From Rehmannia glutinosa (taxonomy: Eukaryota > Streptophyta > Magnoliopsida > Lamiales > Orobanchaceae): a stretch of 64,000 nucleotides of DNA. The stretch spans positions 217,425-281,424 of the forward strand of contig JABTTQ020003013.1 in NCBI GenBank assembly GCA_016081115.2. Direction: 5' to 3'. The notes under the pieces are model-generated. The model did not search any database, had not been told where the DNA came from, and worked only from the letters and a program-made list of their open reading frames with translations. Both the position numbers and the translations under genes were made by a program. Positions 32,384 to 45,766 of the stretch are shown here, piece by piece (the stretch's first letter is position 1; each line of letters begins with the position of its first letter).

Positions 32384-32910
32384 GCCGCAAAAGGTGGTAC
32401 GCAGAGTATTGTGAGTCATTCAGTAACACTCAACACAACCTTGATTCATTTCATACTTTTAGACGTCGAAGGAATTCACTTAAAGTGATATATTAAATGA
32501 AATCATAAACATATATTGAAGCAAAAAATCCTCTTTTGGATGAGAATACTTGTTTAGCTCTAGTCATATAGGTCACTAGCTAGCACTTGTACACACCTAA
32601 AACTTTCTAGAAATAGAAGGATTTTGTATTTTCCTATCATAAAATTATGGTAGATGTTTGATGTCCTTAGCTTCATGCAAAACTGGATACTTATCTATTT
32701 GAATCTTGATGTCAATTGGAAAGTCATATTAGGTGTTTTAGCATTTAAGTGTATTTTGGAAACAAATAAAAAATTGAAACACTCTGCCGGGACCAAAGTT
32801 GCACTAACACAAAATTTTTGGGACCAAAATTTTGAAAGAATTAAAACTTATGGGCCAATATTGCAAAAAATTAAAATTAAAATTTACGGGAGCAAATCGC
32901 TGTATTGGAT
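32384..32910. other. Flank between element A and the second LINE
   Basis: AT-rich, no gene. Positions 32785-32900 contain loose gggaccaaa / gggccaatattgc repeats. The first bases after the LTR are gccgc, which do not match the left flank of element A. Confidence 0.5.
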
Positions 32911-35177
32911 GTTTTTTTTTTACATCAAAACTAAAGATTTTATTAATCGGAAATATCATCCAACTACAAATTAACAATACATGGAGGTGGACAAGTCCAC
33001 ACTAATGGACTAACAAAAGAAAACGATCTTTTAGCTAGTTCATGAGGAACCTTATTCCCTTCACGCTGAACAAACGTCACCGAGAAATCAGGTTCATCAG
33101 CACTTAACAAAACATCAAACTCTGACCCTCCAACCGCCGAATATAAACCATCGACTACAATTTTTGCATCTGTTTCAAAAGAAACCTTCTTTAGCCCCAA
33201 ATTTGTGATCCACGATAACGCTTCTCTCACACCAATTGCCTCCGCCTCTTTAATCTGATAGCACCCCTGAAAAGTAATACAACGAGCCACAACGAAAACA
33301 CCCATATCATCTCGAACAACCATACCAATCCCAGTTTGTTTCGAACTTCTACAAATCGAGGCATCAATGTTACACTTAGGATAAGAGAATGTTGGTTTCT
33401 GCCATTTAATTATATTCAGCAACTGATCCTCTTGCATACCCCTAAATTCTCCATACTTGACAGCAGCATACTCGTGCAGCAGAGATACAGCAGATATGAC
33501 AGTACTTGAGGTTGTGCAGTGCTTTTTGTCCCAAAATTCAGCATTTCTTTGCCTCCAAATGCTCCACATTATCATACAAATCTTGTTCACATGATCTACA
33601 TTAGGATAAAGTATCACGTCAAACAAAATCTGAAATAGACTCAGCTCCAACCATACATTCTTCCACCACAGTCAGCAAAGAAGCAAAGTCCCAACATTTG
33701 ACAACAAACTTACATGAGATGAATAAGTGCCAACAAGTTTCCAAATCATTTTGACAGATTACACAACAATTATCCACCTCAATCTTTTTTCTTGCTAAAT
33801 TACATCGAGTAGGAAGACAATCTTTTATCAGTCTCCACATAAAATGTTTCACCTTAGGAGGAATTTTGATTTCCCACAGCTTTTTCCAAGGTTCCGTACC
33901 TCTCAGACAATCAGTTGCCACCAAATTACATATAACTCTATAGCCACTTTTGACTGTGTATTTACCCTTCCTGTCGAAATGCCAAATTTTCGAATCCTCC
34001 TTCATCAAGTTAGTTAATAGGGTACCCGAAATCAGAGAAACATCTCTTGGACAGAATAGGTCTTCCAATAATTCTAAGTCCCATTCCTTTCTTCCTGGAA
34101 TAAAAAGCTCGTTTACAGTAATACTTCGCAACTCAATATTGGCTGGAGTTTCAATAAAAAAGTTCACATCATCTCTTAACCATGGATTACCCCACACCTT
34201 AATTTGATCTCCTTTACCAATCCTCCACTTTACTCCTTTTTGTAGCACTACTTGAGAATTTCAAATGATCCACCAAGTGAAACTAGGATTATTACCTAGT
34301 TTAGCACTTAAAAATCCCCCAACGAGAAATATTTAGCTTTGAAAATTCTCGTCACCAATGCATCTGGTTCTTTAAGGAATTTCCACCCCTGTTTCCCTAA
34401 TAGTGCTAAATTGAAGCAAGACAGACTTCAAAATCCCAGTCCTCCATCATCCTTTCTCGCACATAGTCGGTCCCAACTCAACCAATTAATCCTTTTGACT
34501 TATCTTTATTGGAACCCCACCAAAAAGAATTCATCATCTTTTCCACCTCATCTAACAAAGAAGCAGGAAGCATGAATGTACTCATACAATACGTAGGGAT
34601 AGCTTGGGCCACCGATTTCAACATAATCTCCTTCCCCGCTCTTGACAGAAAACGACCTTTCCACCATTGTATACACTTCCAAATTCTGTCTTTTATATAT
34701 GTCGAAAGATAAATTTCTACTTTCTACCAATAAGCGATGGTAAACCCAAGTACTTCCCTGTGTTAAGATTCTGCCACACTCCCATATTATCACAAATATC
34801 ATCTTTGTCCCGTTGACATAAATTATTACTGATAAGAATCCCAAATTTTCCAAAATTTACACTTTGCCCCGATGCTTTATTATACATATCAAGGATCACC
34901 TTAACCTGGTTACATTCATTTATATTAGCTCCAAAAAATAACAAGCTATCATCTGCAAACAAAAGATGAGAAATCGACGGAGCTCTTCTACAAACTTTAT
35001 TACCATGAATCAACCATTTTATCTCTGCATCTTTTATAAGTAGTGAAAGCCCTTCCGCACAAATAATAAACAGATAAGGCGAAAGCGGGTCACCAGTCGT
35101 AATCCTCTTCTTGGCTTTATAGGTCCCACCGAATCATTATTCACACCAGTCGAATATCTCACCGTAGACACACATAA
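32911..35177 (-). mobile_element. Second LINE (L1 type), 3' part; split by element B
   Basis: The 3' end is marked by a T-run on the plus strand at about 32911-32921 (A-tail) and a minus-strand AATAAA near 32940. The element continues on the far side of element B from 63086 to beyond 64000, and the two parts join at the cataa target duplication inside the RT region. Pieces carry RNase H, zf-RVT and RT. Confidence 0.88.
32964..35177 (-). pseudogene. LINE ORF2, 3' part (RT end, zf-RVT, RNase H)
   Basis: From 35172 downwards: RT fragment with RYSTGVNNDSVG and, after a one-base shift, TGDPLSPYLFIICAEGLS; then HLLFADDSLLFF and YNKASGQSVNFGKFG (35013-34717). The zf-RVT region follows with KGKYTVKSGYR, KVKHFMWRLIKDCLPTRC and CVICQNDLETCWHLFISC (34248-33619). 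RNase H comes last with CNIDASICRSSKQTGIGMVV, IKEAEAIGVREALSW and VSFETDAKIVVDGL, ending at a stop at 32964 (33650-32964). At least three frameshifts. The domain order and FADD motif match the LINE at 10876-15621, but the two proteins differ clearly, so they are different families. Confidence 0.88.
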
Positions 35178-36770
35178 TGTAGGTCCCAAGGGGTGTGAGT
35201 AAGGTTTAGAAGGGGAGGGGGTTGAATAAACCTTGCCAACTTTTCGATTTTAGTCTTTTTAAAGTATTACAGAGTTAAATACACAACTAAGTCCTTGGGG
35301 GATAGCTAAGTTAGTTAACTAGCAGAGTTAGCCACTCAGCCGGTTTCGATTGAGCTATTGATAGAATAACTCATTTTATTTAGTCTAAACCTTAACTTAG
35401 GTTTGTGATGAGATTTTCATTGAGAAGACTTAACACCCTTTTAATTAGATTTGATTTGTTTTAAACACTTGATTTTAGCACTTAGTTACTTATCGGTTGG
35501 ATAGCAAATTATCGCCAGATATAAAGTGATATGCGAGAAATAAAATCTTTGAAATGTAAATGACACAATAATTTTTATAGAGGTTCGAAGATGGGGTAAT
35601 TCTTCTACGCCTCTCTTCTCCAACTCGGAGGAATCCACTAAGTAGTGATCGAGTACAAAGTGGTTATCGGTCCGGATACAAGTCTTGATCACACACGGTG
35701 ACTTGCTCCTTTGGGACTCGATCCGGAGATGCCTTGGTCACACAGTGGCTTCTCGTCCGACTCGGCTCTTCAGGTGGTACGCCTTTGCTACTTGACTAAC
35801 TTTCTCAAGCTTCTTGGATTTGATCACGAAGCCCTCCAATAACTTGAGATTGGTTCGACCTTGAACCTTTCTACAATCTTCCTTGGAAAGTAGACCCCTT
35901 TTGCTTCTTCAAAAGTTTCATCTTCAACAGTTTGAAGTTGTCTTTCCTTCACAGCTTAGTGTTGGATCGATTTCCTTCGAGAGTTAGGCTTGAGGATTTT
36001 GCTATAATAACTTGAGAATATCTTGCAGGTTCTGATTATGAATAAAGTTTGTTATCTCGGATATGCAAGGTTCGAGTTAACGAGGTAACCTTTTCTCAAA
36101 GTGATTCCTTGGCCTTTTATCGTGAACTTTCAAAAATCTGCCCGTTGAAGAGATAGGCTGATTTTTAAAAATCACTTGTGTTCATTGGCTTGTCTTTTTG
36201 TAGTCCTTGATGTTGGCATTTCCTCGTATTAAATGAGCGTTCAACTTTTGAGAATCGACATGAGGTGCGATCTTCCCATTGGTTTATTCCTTTTTGCACG
36301 CTTCTCGGGATGAGCACTTTAAGACATGGCGGCATGGAAGCATTACTTGTTTAAGTAAATTCCTTGACTTAACGGCAATGATTCTTTTGATCGTCTTGAC
36401 TTGATTTGCGAGTCCTTTATTCCCAGGTGACTTTGAGTTAGCTTCCAATCAATGGATGACTCATCCGTCACTTCAACTTGAGACTTGGCTTCTTGAGTTG
36501 ACTTGATTGACTCTTCATACGGTGTGTCTCGGTGATACTTCTTCGATCGAGTCCTTGACATCTCTTCCTTGCCATACTCAAATTTGCTTCCACAGTGAGT
36601 CTTCATCCTAGTCTTCAGTTGACTTTTTGTATATCCAGGCATAGCTGACTTGACTCAGCTCATACAACCCTATCTATTACAATACAAATTACAAGGAATA
36701 TGGGGTGCCAACTTTCTAGTCTAAGTTTTTCATGGTATTCATCAAAATCTAAACAATAAATTTTCCAAAA
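35178..36770 (-). repeat. 3' LTR of element B
   Basis: tgtaggtcccaagggg to ttttccaaaa; the usual final caaca has decayed to caaaa. The PPT (tttccccctttttgatg on the plus strand) follows at 36772. Confidence 0.88.
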
Positions 36771-36785
36771 ATTTCCCCCTTTTTG
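36771..36785 (-). other. Polypurine tract of element B
   Basis: The minus-strand AAAAAGGGGGAAAT abuts the 3' LTR, identical in form to that of element A. Confidence 0.8.
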
Positions 36786-37051
36786 ATGATGCCAAAACTT
36801 AAAACATACATACAAAATATAAATAGCAAAGATACATACAGTTAATGCAGTAACAAGGAATGTATGCGTAGAATCAATCTTTTTATTGATCATAACATTC
36901 TTGTCCTTTACACAGCTGTTTACAATGTGTATCATAGTAATCAGAGCATACTTATCTACGCAAAATATAGATTTTTCATTAAATGTACAGAAGACTTACA
37001 TACATATGTATTTACAAAAGTAAAATACATGAAGGGGTTGGCAGCAACACT

Positions 37052-39034
37052 TCATCGCCTTCGCTACCTCCTTCTTTCTTCTTCAGCTCTGTCTTCATCA
37101 ACTCTCTTTCTTTTCTTTTCTTCTTCAGCTGTTTTCTTCTTCCCGTAAGCTCTCTTGTGACTTCATCTCTTCTTTTTCTTTCTTGTCTTTCTTGCCCACG
37201 GTGATCTTGCCTTTGTTTTCCTCTTCAATCCTCTTTACATATTGACATTTTTCCTCTCCACTTCCAGACTGGCTATAGCATCATATCCAGCCCAATAGAT
37301 CCTTCCTTTCTTGCCTGGATCTACATATTCAATATTTTCGGGTAGAGGTCTAGGTTTAAAGCCTCTACCTCCACCACTTCTTCCTCCTCCTCTAGGCGTA
37401 TATTGTACTGGAGTCTTCTTCTTACTAAGAGAGAGTGACCGCAGCAGTGACCTGCTAGTAGTCATTGCCTGCCAACTTCTTCGCACGACTTCGGACCTTT
37501 CTCCCGAGACAAGTCCAGGCTTGGGCTATGGACATATCCTTGAAGTATCCCTCGGACTCGAGCGTTTTAAACTCTTCAACGGATCTTGGCTCGTTTCCGT
37601 CATCTGGAATGGCATCGGTCTCTTTCTCATAGGAATGCCTCCGGAATTGTTTCAACACTTCTAGAATATGGGCATCCGTCTTCCTTTCAACCTCTTTCAT
37701 CCCTCGCTTCTACGATTTTTCTCTTCTCGACATAGGCACAACTGTGAGTGTTGGAGCGCGAGTCACCGGAGGTTTCTTGATTATGCTAGTTGTGGCATGG
37801 CCTTGTTGAGGGTTTTCAAGCAAACATTAGGGTCACATCCTTTGACCCTTCCCCTTATGACTTTTCCCTTCTCCTTCTTTCTGTTCTTTTTTGTTTTCCT
37901 TCTTCTTCTCATCCGCTGACCCTTTCAACATCTTCAGGTATTCCTCTTTCCCCTTTTTGGCATCATCAAAGGAGAGAGGAACCCCTGGAAACATCCCTGC
38001 GAGCATAAAATCTAAGCGGCTGATAGCTGAGTCCTGCTTGGAGTCTGCTGCGGAGTATGCTGTTCGAAATTCTGAGCGGGTGGCTTTGGATTCGACCGCC
38101 ACTGGGGATTTCATTTCGGCCATAAGAAGGTGAACTTGGCATTCATACTCTCCTCTACACGTTGAAGTTCTTTCTTGTGAAATTCTCACGAGTTCCATTT
38201 CGGTGGTATGGGAGGCATGCATTCTGTCAATATTTTCTTGCATCCTCTTCTTCATGTCAGCATTATCAGCGCTCCAGATTAGCATTTTGTTGTACAATGC
38301 TTTGAAGTATCTGACTTGTTCATATTGCATTGTACTTTGCTGTTGACACCATTCTCTGATCCTCAACACAATCCCTCTTAAGTCGGCTATGAGATTGGCA
38401 TCCCTGTTGTCCAGCCGTATATCCAGCGAGGCCTGGTGCCTTTCAATTTTCTCAATCTCTCCAAGGATAGTCTTGAAGACTTCACGCACCTCAGTTGTTA
38501 CCTCAGTCTAAGCTGGCGGCCAAGCAGCATCAAAGTCGAACTCTGCTGGGACAATGGAGTCAGTGGGAATCACTAGATCAGGTTAGTGGTACCATTTCCG
38601 CTCACGAGATGTTTCTTCTACAAAGTCAGGCACCTCAATTGAAAGAGGAAAAGTCTCTTCGAAAGCATCATCACGGATGTAAGGTATGGAATGTATAGTC
38701 GTTCGAGCCTGTGATGTGCCTGGTTGAGTCGACTCTGCTGCAACTTTGGGAGCCTACGCAGACAACTCGGTTTCAGTTGGGCCTTGGTGTGAGGGTTGGC
38801 CAGCTGACAGAGCCTCAGCTGTCTTAACAGCTTCTTTGGCCTCAATGGTTTCTGCTAAATGAATTGGCGTGTCCTCAGCTGCACCATCAGTGTCATCGGA
38901 AGATGATGAAGCCTGAGGATTTGGTTCATCATCAAAATTGAAAGTTTGTCGAGCAGCCTTGAATTCGGCTTGCTCGTACTTGGTAGAACATCCTCAGCCG
39001 AGTCCTTTTCAGTAGGAGTGGACTCAGCTTCGTC
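37052..39034 (-). pseudogene. Third ORF of element B, C-terminal part
   Basis: Homologous to the C-terminal half of the third ORF of element A. It has a coiled-coil-like segment with FKTILGEIEKIERHQASLDI, LLMAEMKSPVAVESKATRSE and PLSFDDAKKGKEEYLKMLKG (38489-37833), RSVEEFKTLESEGYFKDMSI (37600) and GKKGRIYWAGYDAIASLEVE (37330), ending at TGA 37054-37052. Frameshifts separate these blocks. It is cut at 39034 by element C and continues at 52737. Confidence 0.75.
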
Positions 39035-40622
39035 TGTTGGGAAATTAATTTTTAGATTTTGATGAATGCCATGTAAAACTTAGAATAGAAAGTTGGCACC
39101 CCATTTTTGTTGTAAATTGCATTGTAATAGATAGGGTTGGTCGAGCTGAGTTAAGTCAGCTATGCCAAGATATGCAAGAAGTCAACGGAGACTAGAAGGA
39201 AGACTCACATTTGTGAGGCGGTGAGTGTAGCAAAGAAGAGAAGACAGGAACTCGATTGAAGGTGCGGTGAGATGCGCTGTGAGTGAAGTGTCGATCAAGT
39301 CAACTCAAGACAGCCAAGTCTCAAGTTGAAGTGACGAGATGAGTCATCCAATGATTGGAAGCGACTCGAAGTCACCGGGGAAGTCAAGGAAATGCGGTCA
39401 AGTCGAGATAATCAAAGAGATCCGTTTACAGAAGTCAAGAGAATTACTTAAACAAGTAATACTTCCATACTACCTTTCTTGAAGTGCTCAGTCCCGAGGA
39501 AGCGTGCAAAAGGAATAAACCTATGGGAAGCTCCGCACTTGTGTCGAGAACTCGAAAAGTGAAGAATCATTCATACGAGGAAATGTCAATTCAAGGACTC
39601 GCAACAAGACAAGCCAGCGACCACAAAGAGTCTTTTCGAAATTAGCCTATCTTTTCAACGGGCAAATTTTTCAAAAAGAACACTATAAAAGGTTGAGGAA
39701 TCTATTTGAGAGAATAGCAGGTTACCTTGACAATCGAAAACAAATACGAACAAGAAAAGCAATATCTCAGAACCAAAAATATTCTCAAATCATTCCGGTT
39801 CAATCCTCAAGCCTACATTACGAAGAAATCAATCCAACACTCACTGTGAAGGAAAGACGACTTCAATCGAGTTGAAGAGGAAACATTTGAAGAATCAAGG
39901 GGTCTACATTCCACGGAGGATTGTAGGAAGGTTCAAGGTCGAACCCGTCTCAAGTTTTTGGAGGGCTTCGTGATCAAATCCAAGAAGCTTGAGCAAGTGG
40001 GCTGTAGTAGCAAAGCGCGCACGCCTATGAAGAAGGTTCGAGTCGTCACGAGAAGCAATTTGTGTGACCAAGGCATCTCGGACCGAGTCCCAAAGGATCA
40101 AGTCGTTGTGTGATCAAGACTTGCATCCTGGATGTTAACCACTTTGTATATTGATCAATACTTAGTGGATTCCTCCAGGAGTTGGAGAAGAGAGGAGTAA
40201 GAAGAATTACCCCATCTTGAACCTCTATAAAAACTTATTGTGTCATTTACATTTCAAAGACTTTAATTTACGCACATTATTTTAATATCTCATTGATAAA
40301 TTTGCTATCCAATTGATGATCAACAAAGTGCTAAAACCAAGCATTAAAACATATTTAACCAAAATTCAAGGGTGTTAAGTCTTCCATAAAACATATCACG
40401 ATCGAGTTAAGTCTTTAGTCAAAACAGTGAGTTATTCTATCAACGGCTCGATCAAGTCTCGTTGAGTGACTAACACTTGTTGATTAACTAACTTAGCTGT
40501 CCATCAAGGACTCGGTGTGAAATATTAACTCTCCGAACGTTTTAAAAGGACTAAATCAAAAAGTTGGTAAAGTTTATTCAACCCCCTTCTAAACCTTACA
40601 CTCACACCCCTTGGGACCTACA
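39035..40622 (+). repeat. 5' LTR of element C
   Basis: TGTTGGGAAATTAATTTTTA to CTTGGGACCTACA, 1,588 bp. TATA box CACTATAAAAGG at about 39681-39692. The PBS follows two bases after the end. Confidence 0.92.
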
Positions 40623-40624
40623 AG

Positions 40625-40637
40625 TGGTATCGAGCGG
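40625..40637 (+). other. Primer-binding site of element C, altered
   Basis: TGGTATCGAGCGG, against TGGTATCAGAGCGG in element A: the CAGAG of the normal site reads CGAG here. One base fewer in the tRNA-paired core would weaken priming, if the sequence is real. Confidence 0.85.
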
Positions 40638-40744
40638 TTGGTTCATTGAGCCTTCATGACGGGTTTGAACTAGATCTCCAAATTTTTCAAAGCTTGCTTT
40701 AGCACTTGATCTTTCAAAACTCTTTTATTGACAAAGTTATCATC

Positions 40745-42625
40745 ATGGAAGCAAATTTGACACGCATACCTATGTTCACAATTGAGGAATTTGATGATTG
40801 GAAAATTCGTATGCGAGGCTCATCTATCGGCATTACGATGAAATGTGGATAGTAATAGAAGATGGGCCACTTTGCAAATCTTAAAAGTGAACACATTTGC
40901 AAGGAGTCTTCTGCTGCGGTGAAGGAGAAGAGGATCTTTGCTCCCGGACGGCGATGGTTGAAAAACCAAGAGTTGAATGGACAAATGATGACGAGGAAAA
41001 GATATAACTTGGACAATGTGGCCAAGGACATTCTTTACAAAACTTTGGATAAAGCCATGTTCAACAAAGTCAAATCATGCAAACGGCAAAAGAAATGCAG
41101 GACAAGCTAACCTTGATTTGTGAAGGCTCAGAGCAAATCAAGGAAAATAAACTATCTGTTGTTGTACAAAAATTTGAAAACTTTAAGATGCTTGCAGGAG
41201 AAACCTTGGATCAGCTGGATGCTCGGTTCACAGAAATTCCCAATGAACTATATGCACTTGGAAAAGAATATACACAGAAGGAAATGTGCATGAAGATTCT
41301 AAGAAGTCTCCCAACTGAGTGGGATATGAAAGTCATGGCCATGAGACACTCCATGGACCTATCAAAGACATCCAATCATGAATTATTCTCAGATCTCAAA
41401 GCCTACAAATTTGAGCTGAGAAGAAAAGACCAAGAGGAGACAGTTGTGCCCAAAATAGCTGCTTTAATAGTTAAGGATGGTAAAAGAGATGAGGTCAAAG
41501 AAGTCATTGAACACATTAAATCCTCACACTCTAACTCATCACACTCAAATACTAGTGATAGTGATTGTGACACACACACTTCATCACCCACTGATCTTTA
41601 TGATTCATTAGGCAAAATGATGAAAGACTTTGAACACATTAAATCCTCACACACACTACTAAATGAGGAAAACGGCCTACTCAAGAGCAAAAACTCACGG
41701 TGACTAGGAGCCGAGTACTCTAAGTCACATAGTGATGAGAACAAAAGTCTAAAATTTGAAAATCTTTAAGTTAATAGCAGAGATAGCTGCTATAGAAAAA
41801 AGGGAGAATGACCTCAAAAATGTGATTGCCTCATTCACTAAGGCATCTAAATCCTTGGATGATCTTATTATGAGTCAAAGAGAATGTGGAACAAAACCAG
41901 GCTTAGGATTTAATTCCTCTGTGCTATGTCAAGCTCCAAAAGTGATTTTGGAAAAAGGATCTTCAAGTAATGAAGCATCTCAAAAATCCAAAACTCCAAA
42001 TGGTGCACACACATTTATTCCAAAGCACAATCACAAGCAAATTGGCCTTGGTTATAAAGGAAAAGAAAAAACGGCCGAGTTGAGTGTCTTTGAGAGGGCG
42101 GTGAGAAAAATCCGGCCCGAGTTCCTCAAAGGCAAACTCCAAAAGGAAGTACTCTGTAAAGAAGAAAGCAGAGCTACAAAAAGCCCCGTAAATTCTATAA
42201 AAGGAATACATATGATGGGAATGGTAGAAATTATCCAAGCAAAGGCGATTGGAATAATGTGAACTATCAAAGAAAGATCTATGGAATATAAGCTTTAAAA
42301 TGGCAAAGGCACAAGACTCAAGAAAGGCCATTCCAAAGGCAAAAGAGCTATCATCGACACACATATGAACTCGGGCACTATACTCAAAGATATCACAACT
42401 ACCCAAACAAAGCAATTGCTAGAACACATACGAGACATACTGAGACAAAAGAGACAATTTTGTATGAACCTAAAATCCCCAAGCAATTTGCTAAAATTAA
42501 TTATGATTATGGCACTCGATAGATGGCAACCTCTTAGAGTCAAATCATTTGCTATAGGTTAGTTGGATCATCTTACAATACTAACCCCTCGAGGACCTGG
42601 ACAAATATGGGTACCTAAAACCTAA
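40745..42625 (+). pseudogene. gag of element C, without zinc knuckle
   Basis: ATG 40745 (MEANLTRIPMFTIEEFDDWK). The UBN2-type core is recognisable (NLDNVAKDILYKTLDKAMFN, LTLICEGSEQIKENKLS, MCMKILRSLPTEWDMKVMAM) and open at 41077-41703. Directly after ALIVKDGKRDEVKEVIEHIK the protein passes into HSNSSHSNTSDSDCDTHTSS and the coiled-coil-like part; the roughly 160 residues that hold CCHC in element A are gone. The word gaacacattaaatcctcac occurs at both 41510 and 41636. Ends at TAA 42623-42625. Confidence 0.85.
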
Positions 42626-45600
42626 TTTCTTGATTGCGAGGTTCAAGGAGGTGAGTGCCAAGGAACCTGGTACATGGATAGTGGTACATTCCGGACACAT
42701 GAATGAAAACAAGAAAAATGTCAAAATTTAAGGAAGTTAGATGTGCAAAAGTCATATTTGGAGGAAATGAAGCTCCAGGAGAAATAAAGGCATTGGATCC
42801 ATCAAGAAAAATGGATTAGAAATTACAGATGTTGCATACGTTGAAGGCCTCAATTTCAACTTACTAAGCATAAGTCAACTCGTGACAAGGGCTATAACGT
42901 TGGATTCAATATGGGAGTGTGCCAAATCAAGAACATGAATATAATGAAGTAGTGTTGCAAGGATGCGACAAAAGAACATGTATGTGGTAGATTGGTCAAT
43001 GCAACACCAAGCACAATCTGCTAGCAAAAAGCACATACAATTGAATCAAGTTGGTTGTGGCACAAGAAGCCGAGTCACCTGAACTTCAAAACAATTAACA
43101 AGCTTGCAAGGAGCAATCTCGTGAAAGACTTCGGACTCGATATACAAGAAGGAAAGTATACTGCGTGATGCATGCCGATGGGAAAGCAAATCAAATCATC
43201 ATTCAAAGAAAAGACATGTCCATCTTCAACAAGAATATTGCACCTGCTACATATGGATCTATTTGGTCCAGTTGAAACTAACATAAGTGGGAAGAAATAC
43301 ACCTTGGTGGTAGTAGATGACTACTCAAGATACACATGGACAATATTCATGTGTAAGAAGAAAAGAAACTCTGCAGAAACTACCACGATTGATGAAAAGA
43401 ATCCAAAATGAAAAGAGTCAAACCATTATAAAAATAAGATCGGCAAGGAGGAACCGAGTTTGTCAATGGTATAATAACTCGATATTGTGTTGAAAATGGT
43501 ATTGGTCATGAATTATCAGCAAGGACTCCACGGCAAAATGGAGTTGCGAAAGAAGGAAAAGAACTCTCAAAGAAGCGGAAGGACCATGTTAGTCGAAGGT
43601 AGGCCGCTTAAAAGATTTTAAGTCAAGCAATAAACACAGGATGCTATACTAAAAATAGATGCATGATAAAAGCATACGGTGACAAAGACTCCTATGATAT
43701 TTGGACGGGGAGAAAGCCAAATGTTGCACATTTTAGAATATTTGGATGCAAATGCTTCATCCATAACAATGGCAAAGACAATTTAAAGGCTTTTGATGCT
43801 AAAGTGATGAAGGTATCTTTTGGGATACTCGGTGAAAGCAAAGCCTACAGAGTGCTCAACAAAAGGACAATAGTTCTTGAAGAATCCATTCATGTGGTGT
43901 TTGATGAACCCAATGTAAATGGAGAAGACATTGAAGAGACGGTGAAATGATTTCGAATCACCCAACCATGCGAGAAGAGTCCCTATGTTGAAGCCAAGTT
44001 GGAATTATAAACCCAAATGAAGATGAGATAGTTGAGTCTCAAAGACAATTTGGGAAATATGCGGTTAAGTGATGATGAGAGAGCCGATCAAAATAACACA
44101 TTGCAAGACGCATCAATCCGGCTAACTTACTCCAACCTCGATGTAAGATGGCCGAGAGACCATCCACCGTAACTAATCATCGGAAATGTAAAGAAGGTGT
44201 AAAAACCAGATCCAGAACCCAACAAGAAGCTATGTTCACTTGTTTCATCTCACAAATAGAGCCAAAAGATGTGTCACAAGCATTGGATGACACACATTGG
44301 ATTCAAGCCATGCAAGAAGAGTCAATCAATTTGAAATAAACGAAGTGTGGGAATTGGTTCAAAGACCTACCCATCAAAATGTTATTGGCACTAAATGGGT
44401 GTTGAAACAAGATGAATGAGGAAGGTTACGTGGTAAGAAACAAAGCAAGATTGGTAGCCAAAGGGTATTGCCAAGAAGAAGGAATAGATTTTGATGAAAC
44501 TTTTGCTCATGTGGCAAGATTGGAAGCCATAAGGATGTTTCTTGCCTATCTTGCTCACAAGAACTTCCTTTGTATATCAAATGGATGTAAAGAGTGCATT
44601 CCTTAATGGGTAATTGGAGGAAGAAGTATATGTTGAACAACCTCCAGGATTTGAGCGAAGACTCTTGGAGATAAAGTATACAAACTCAAGAAAGCTTTAT
44701 ATGGATTAAAATAGGCACCAAGAGCATGGTATGATACATTATCACAATTCTACGACTAAGAACGGATTCACAAACGGCAAAGTGGATAGAACACTCTTGA
44801 GAATTCAAGATGGGAAGAGTATCTTGCTTGTTCAAATATATGTGGATGACATCATCTTTGGATCCACAAACAAAGAGCTGTGATAAATTCTCAAATCTTA
44901 TGCAAAGCAAATTTGAAATGAGCATGATGGGAGAGCTAACATTCATCCTTGGACTCCAAGTAAAGCTGTGAAGGATGGAACCTTCATAAGTCGGACAAAA
45001 TACAGAGAGATTTCATGAAGAAATTTGGGATGGAAGAGAAAGTCGTGAAAATACCAATGAATACATCGATCAAAAATGGATATGGATGCGGATGGCCGTC
45101 GTGGATCAAACAAATCTGAGCACTTATTGGATCATTGCTCTATCTTCAAAGAAGCGAGCGGACATCACCTTTGTTTGTAGGTGTATGTGCAAGATTTCAA
45201 TCCACTCCAAAAGAAAGCCACATGATTGCATGCCAAGAGAATATTGAGATATTTGAAAGGAAGCAAGAAGTTGGCTTATGGTATCAAAGGAAGGTGGATT
45301 TAAGCTAAGTGGGTATTCGGACTCGACTATCTTTGGATGTAGAGTTGGCGGGAAAGAGTACCTCGAGGCACATGTCAAATGCTTGGAAATAGGCTAATTT
45401 CCTGGTTTAGCAAGCAAAATTCAATAGCTACTCTCGGTGACAAGCTAGAATACATATTTGCGGCAATTTGTTGTGCCCAAGTCTTATGGATGAGACAAAG
45501 AATTGAGAGACTATGAAGTTGAAGAAAAAGAAATCCCAATTATGTGTGATAACACAAGTGCAATTGCAATCACTCAAAATCATGTGTTGCACTCAAGAAC

Positions 45601-45766
45601 AAAGCACATTGATGTCGATATCACTTCATAAGAGATCATGTAGAAAGGAAGGACATCACCTTGGAATATATCTCAATTGATAAGCGAGTTAGGCGATATA
45701 TTCACAAAACCATTATGTGAATCAAGATTTGAAGAACTCAAACATGAATTAGGGTTAATTGAGTGA
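42626..45766 (+). pseudogene. pol of element C, heavily decayed
   Basis: Recognisable in order: protease TWYMDSG (about 42670, the following Cys-Ser-Arg-His is lost); pre-integrase; integrase core with DDYSRYTWTIFMCKK (43320); an integrase C-terminal block with SYDIWTGRKPNVAHFRIFGC (43690); RT with [19 protein letters not shown] (44230), [20 protein letters not shown] (44490) and YVDD (44840); RNase H; and a TGA at 45764-45766 after LGLIE. More than ten frameshifts. At the position where A and B have a UAG in RNase H, C reads AAGCGAGTTA, best explained as a changed AAGCAGTTA (Lys-Gln-Leu). Confidence 0.85.
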
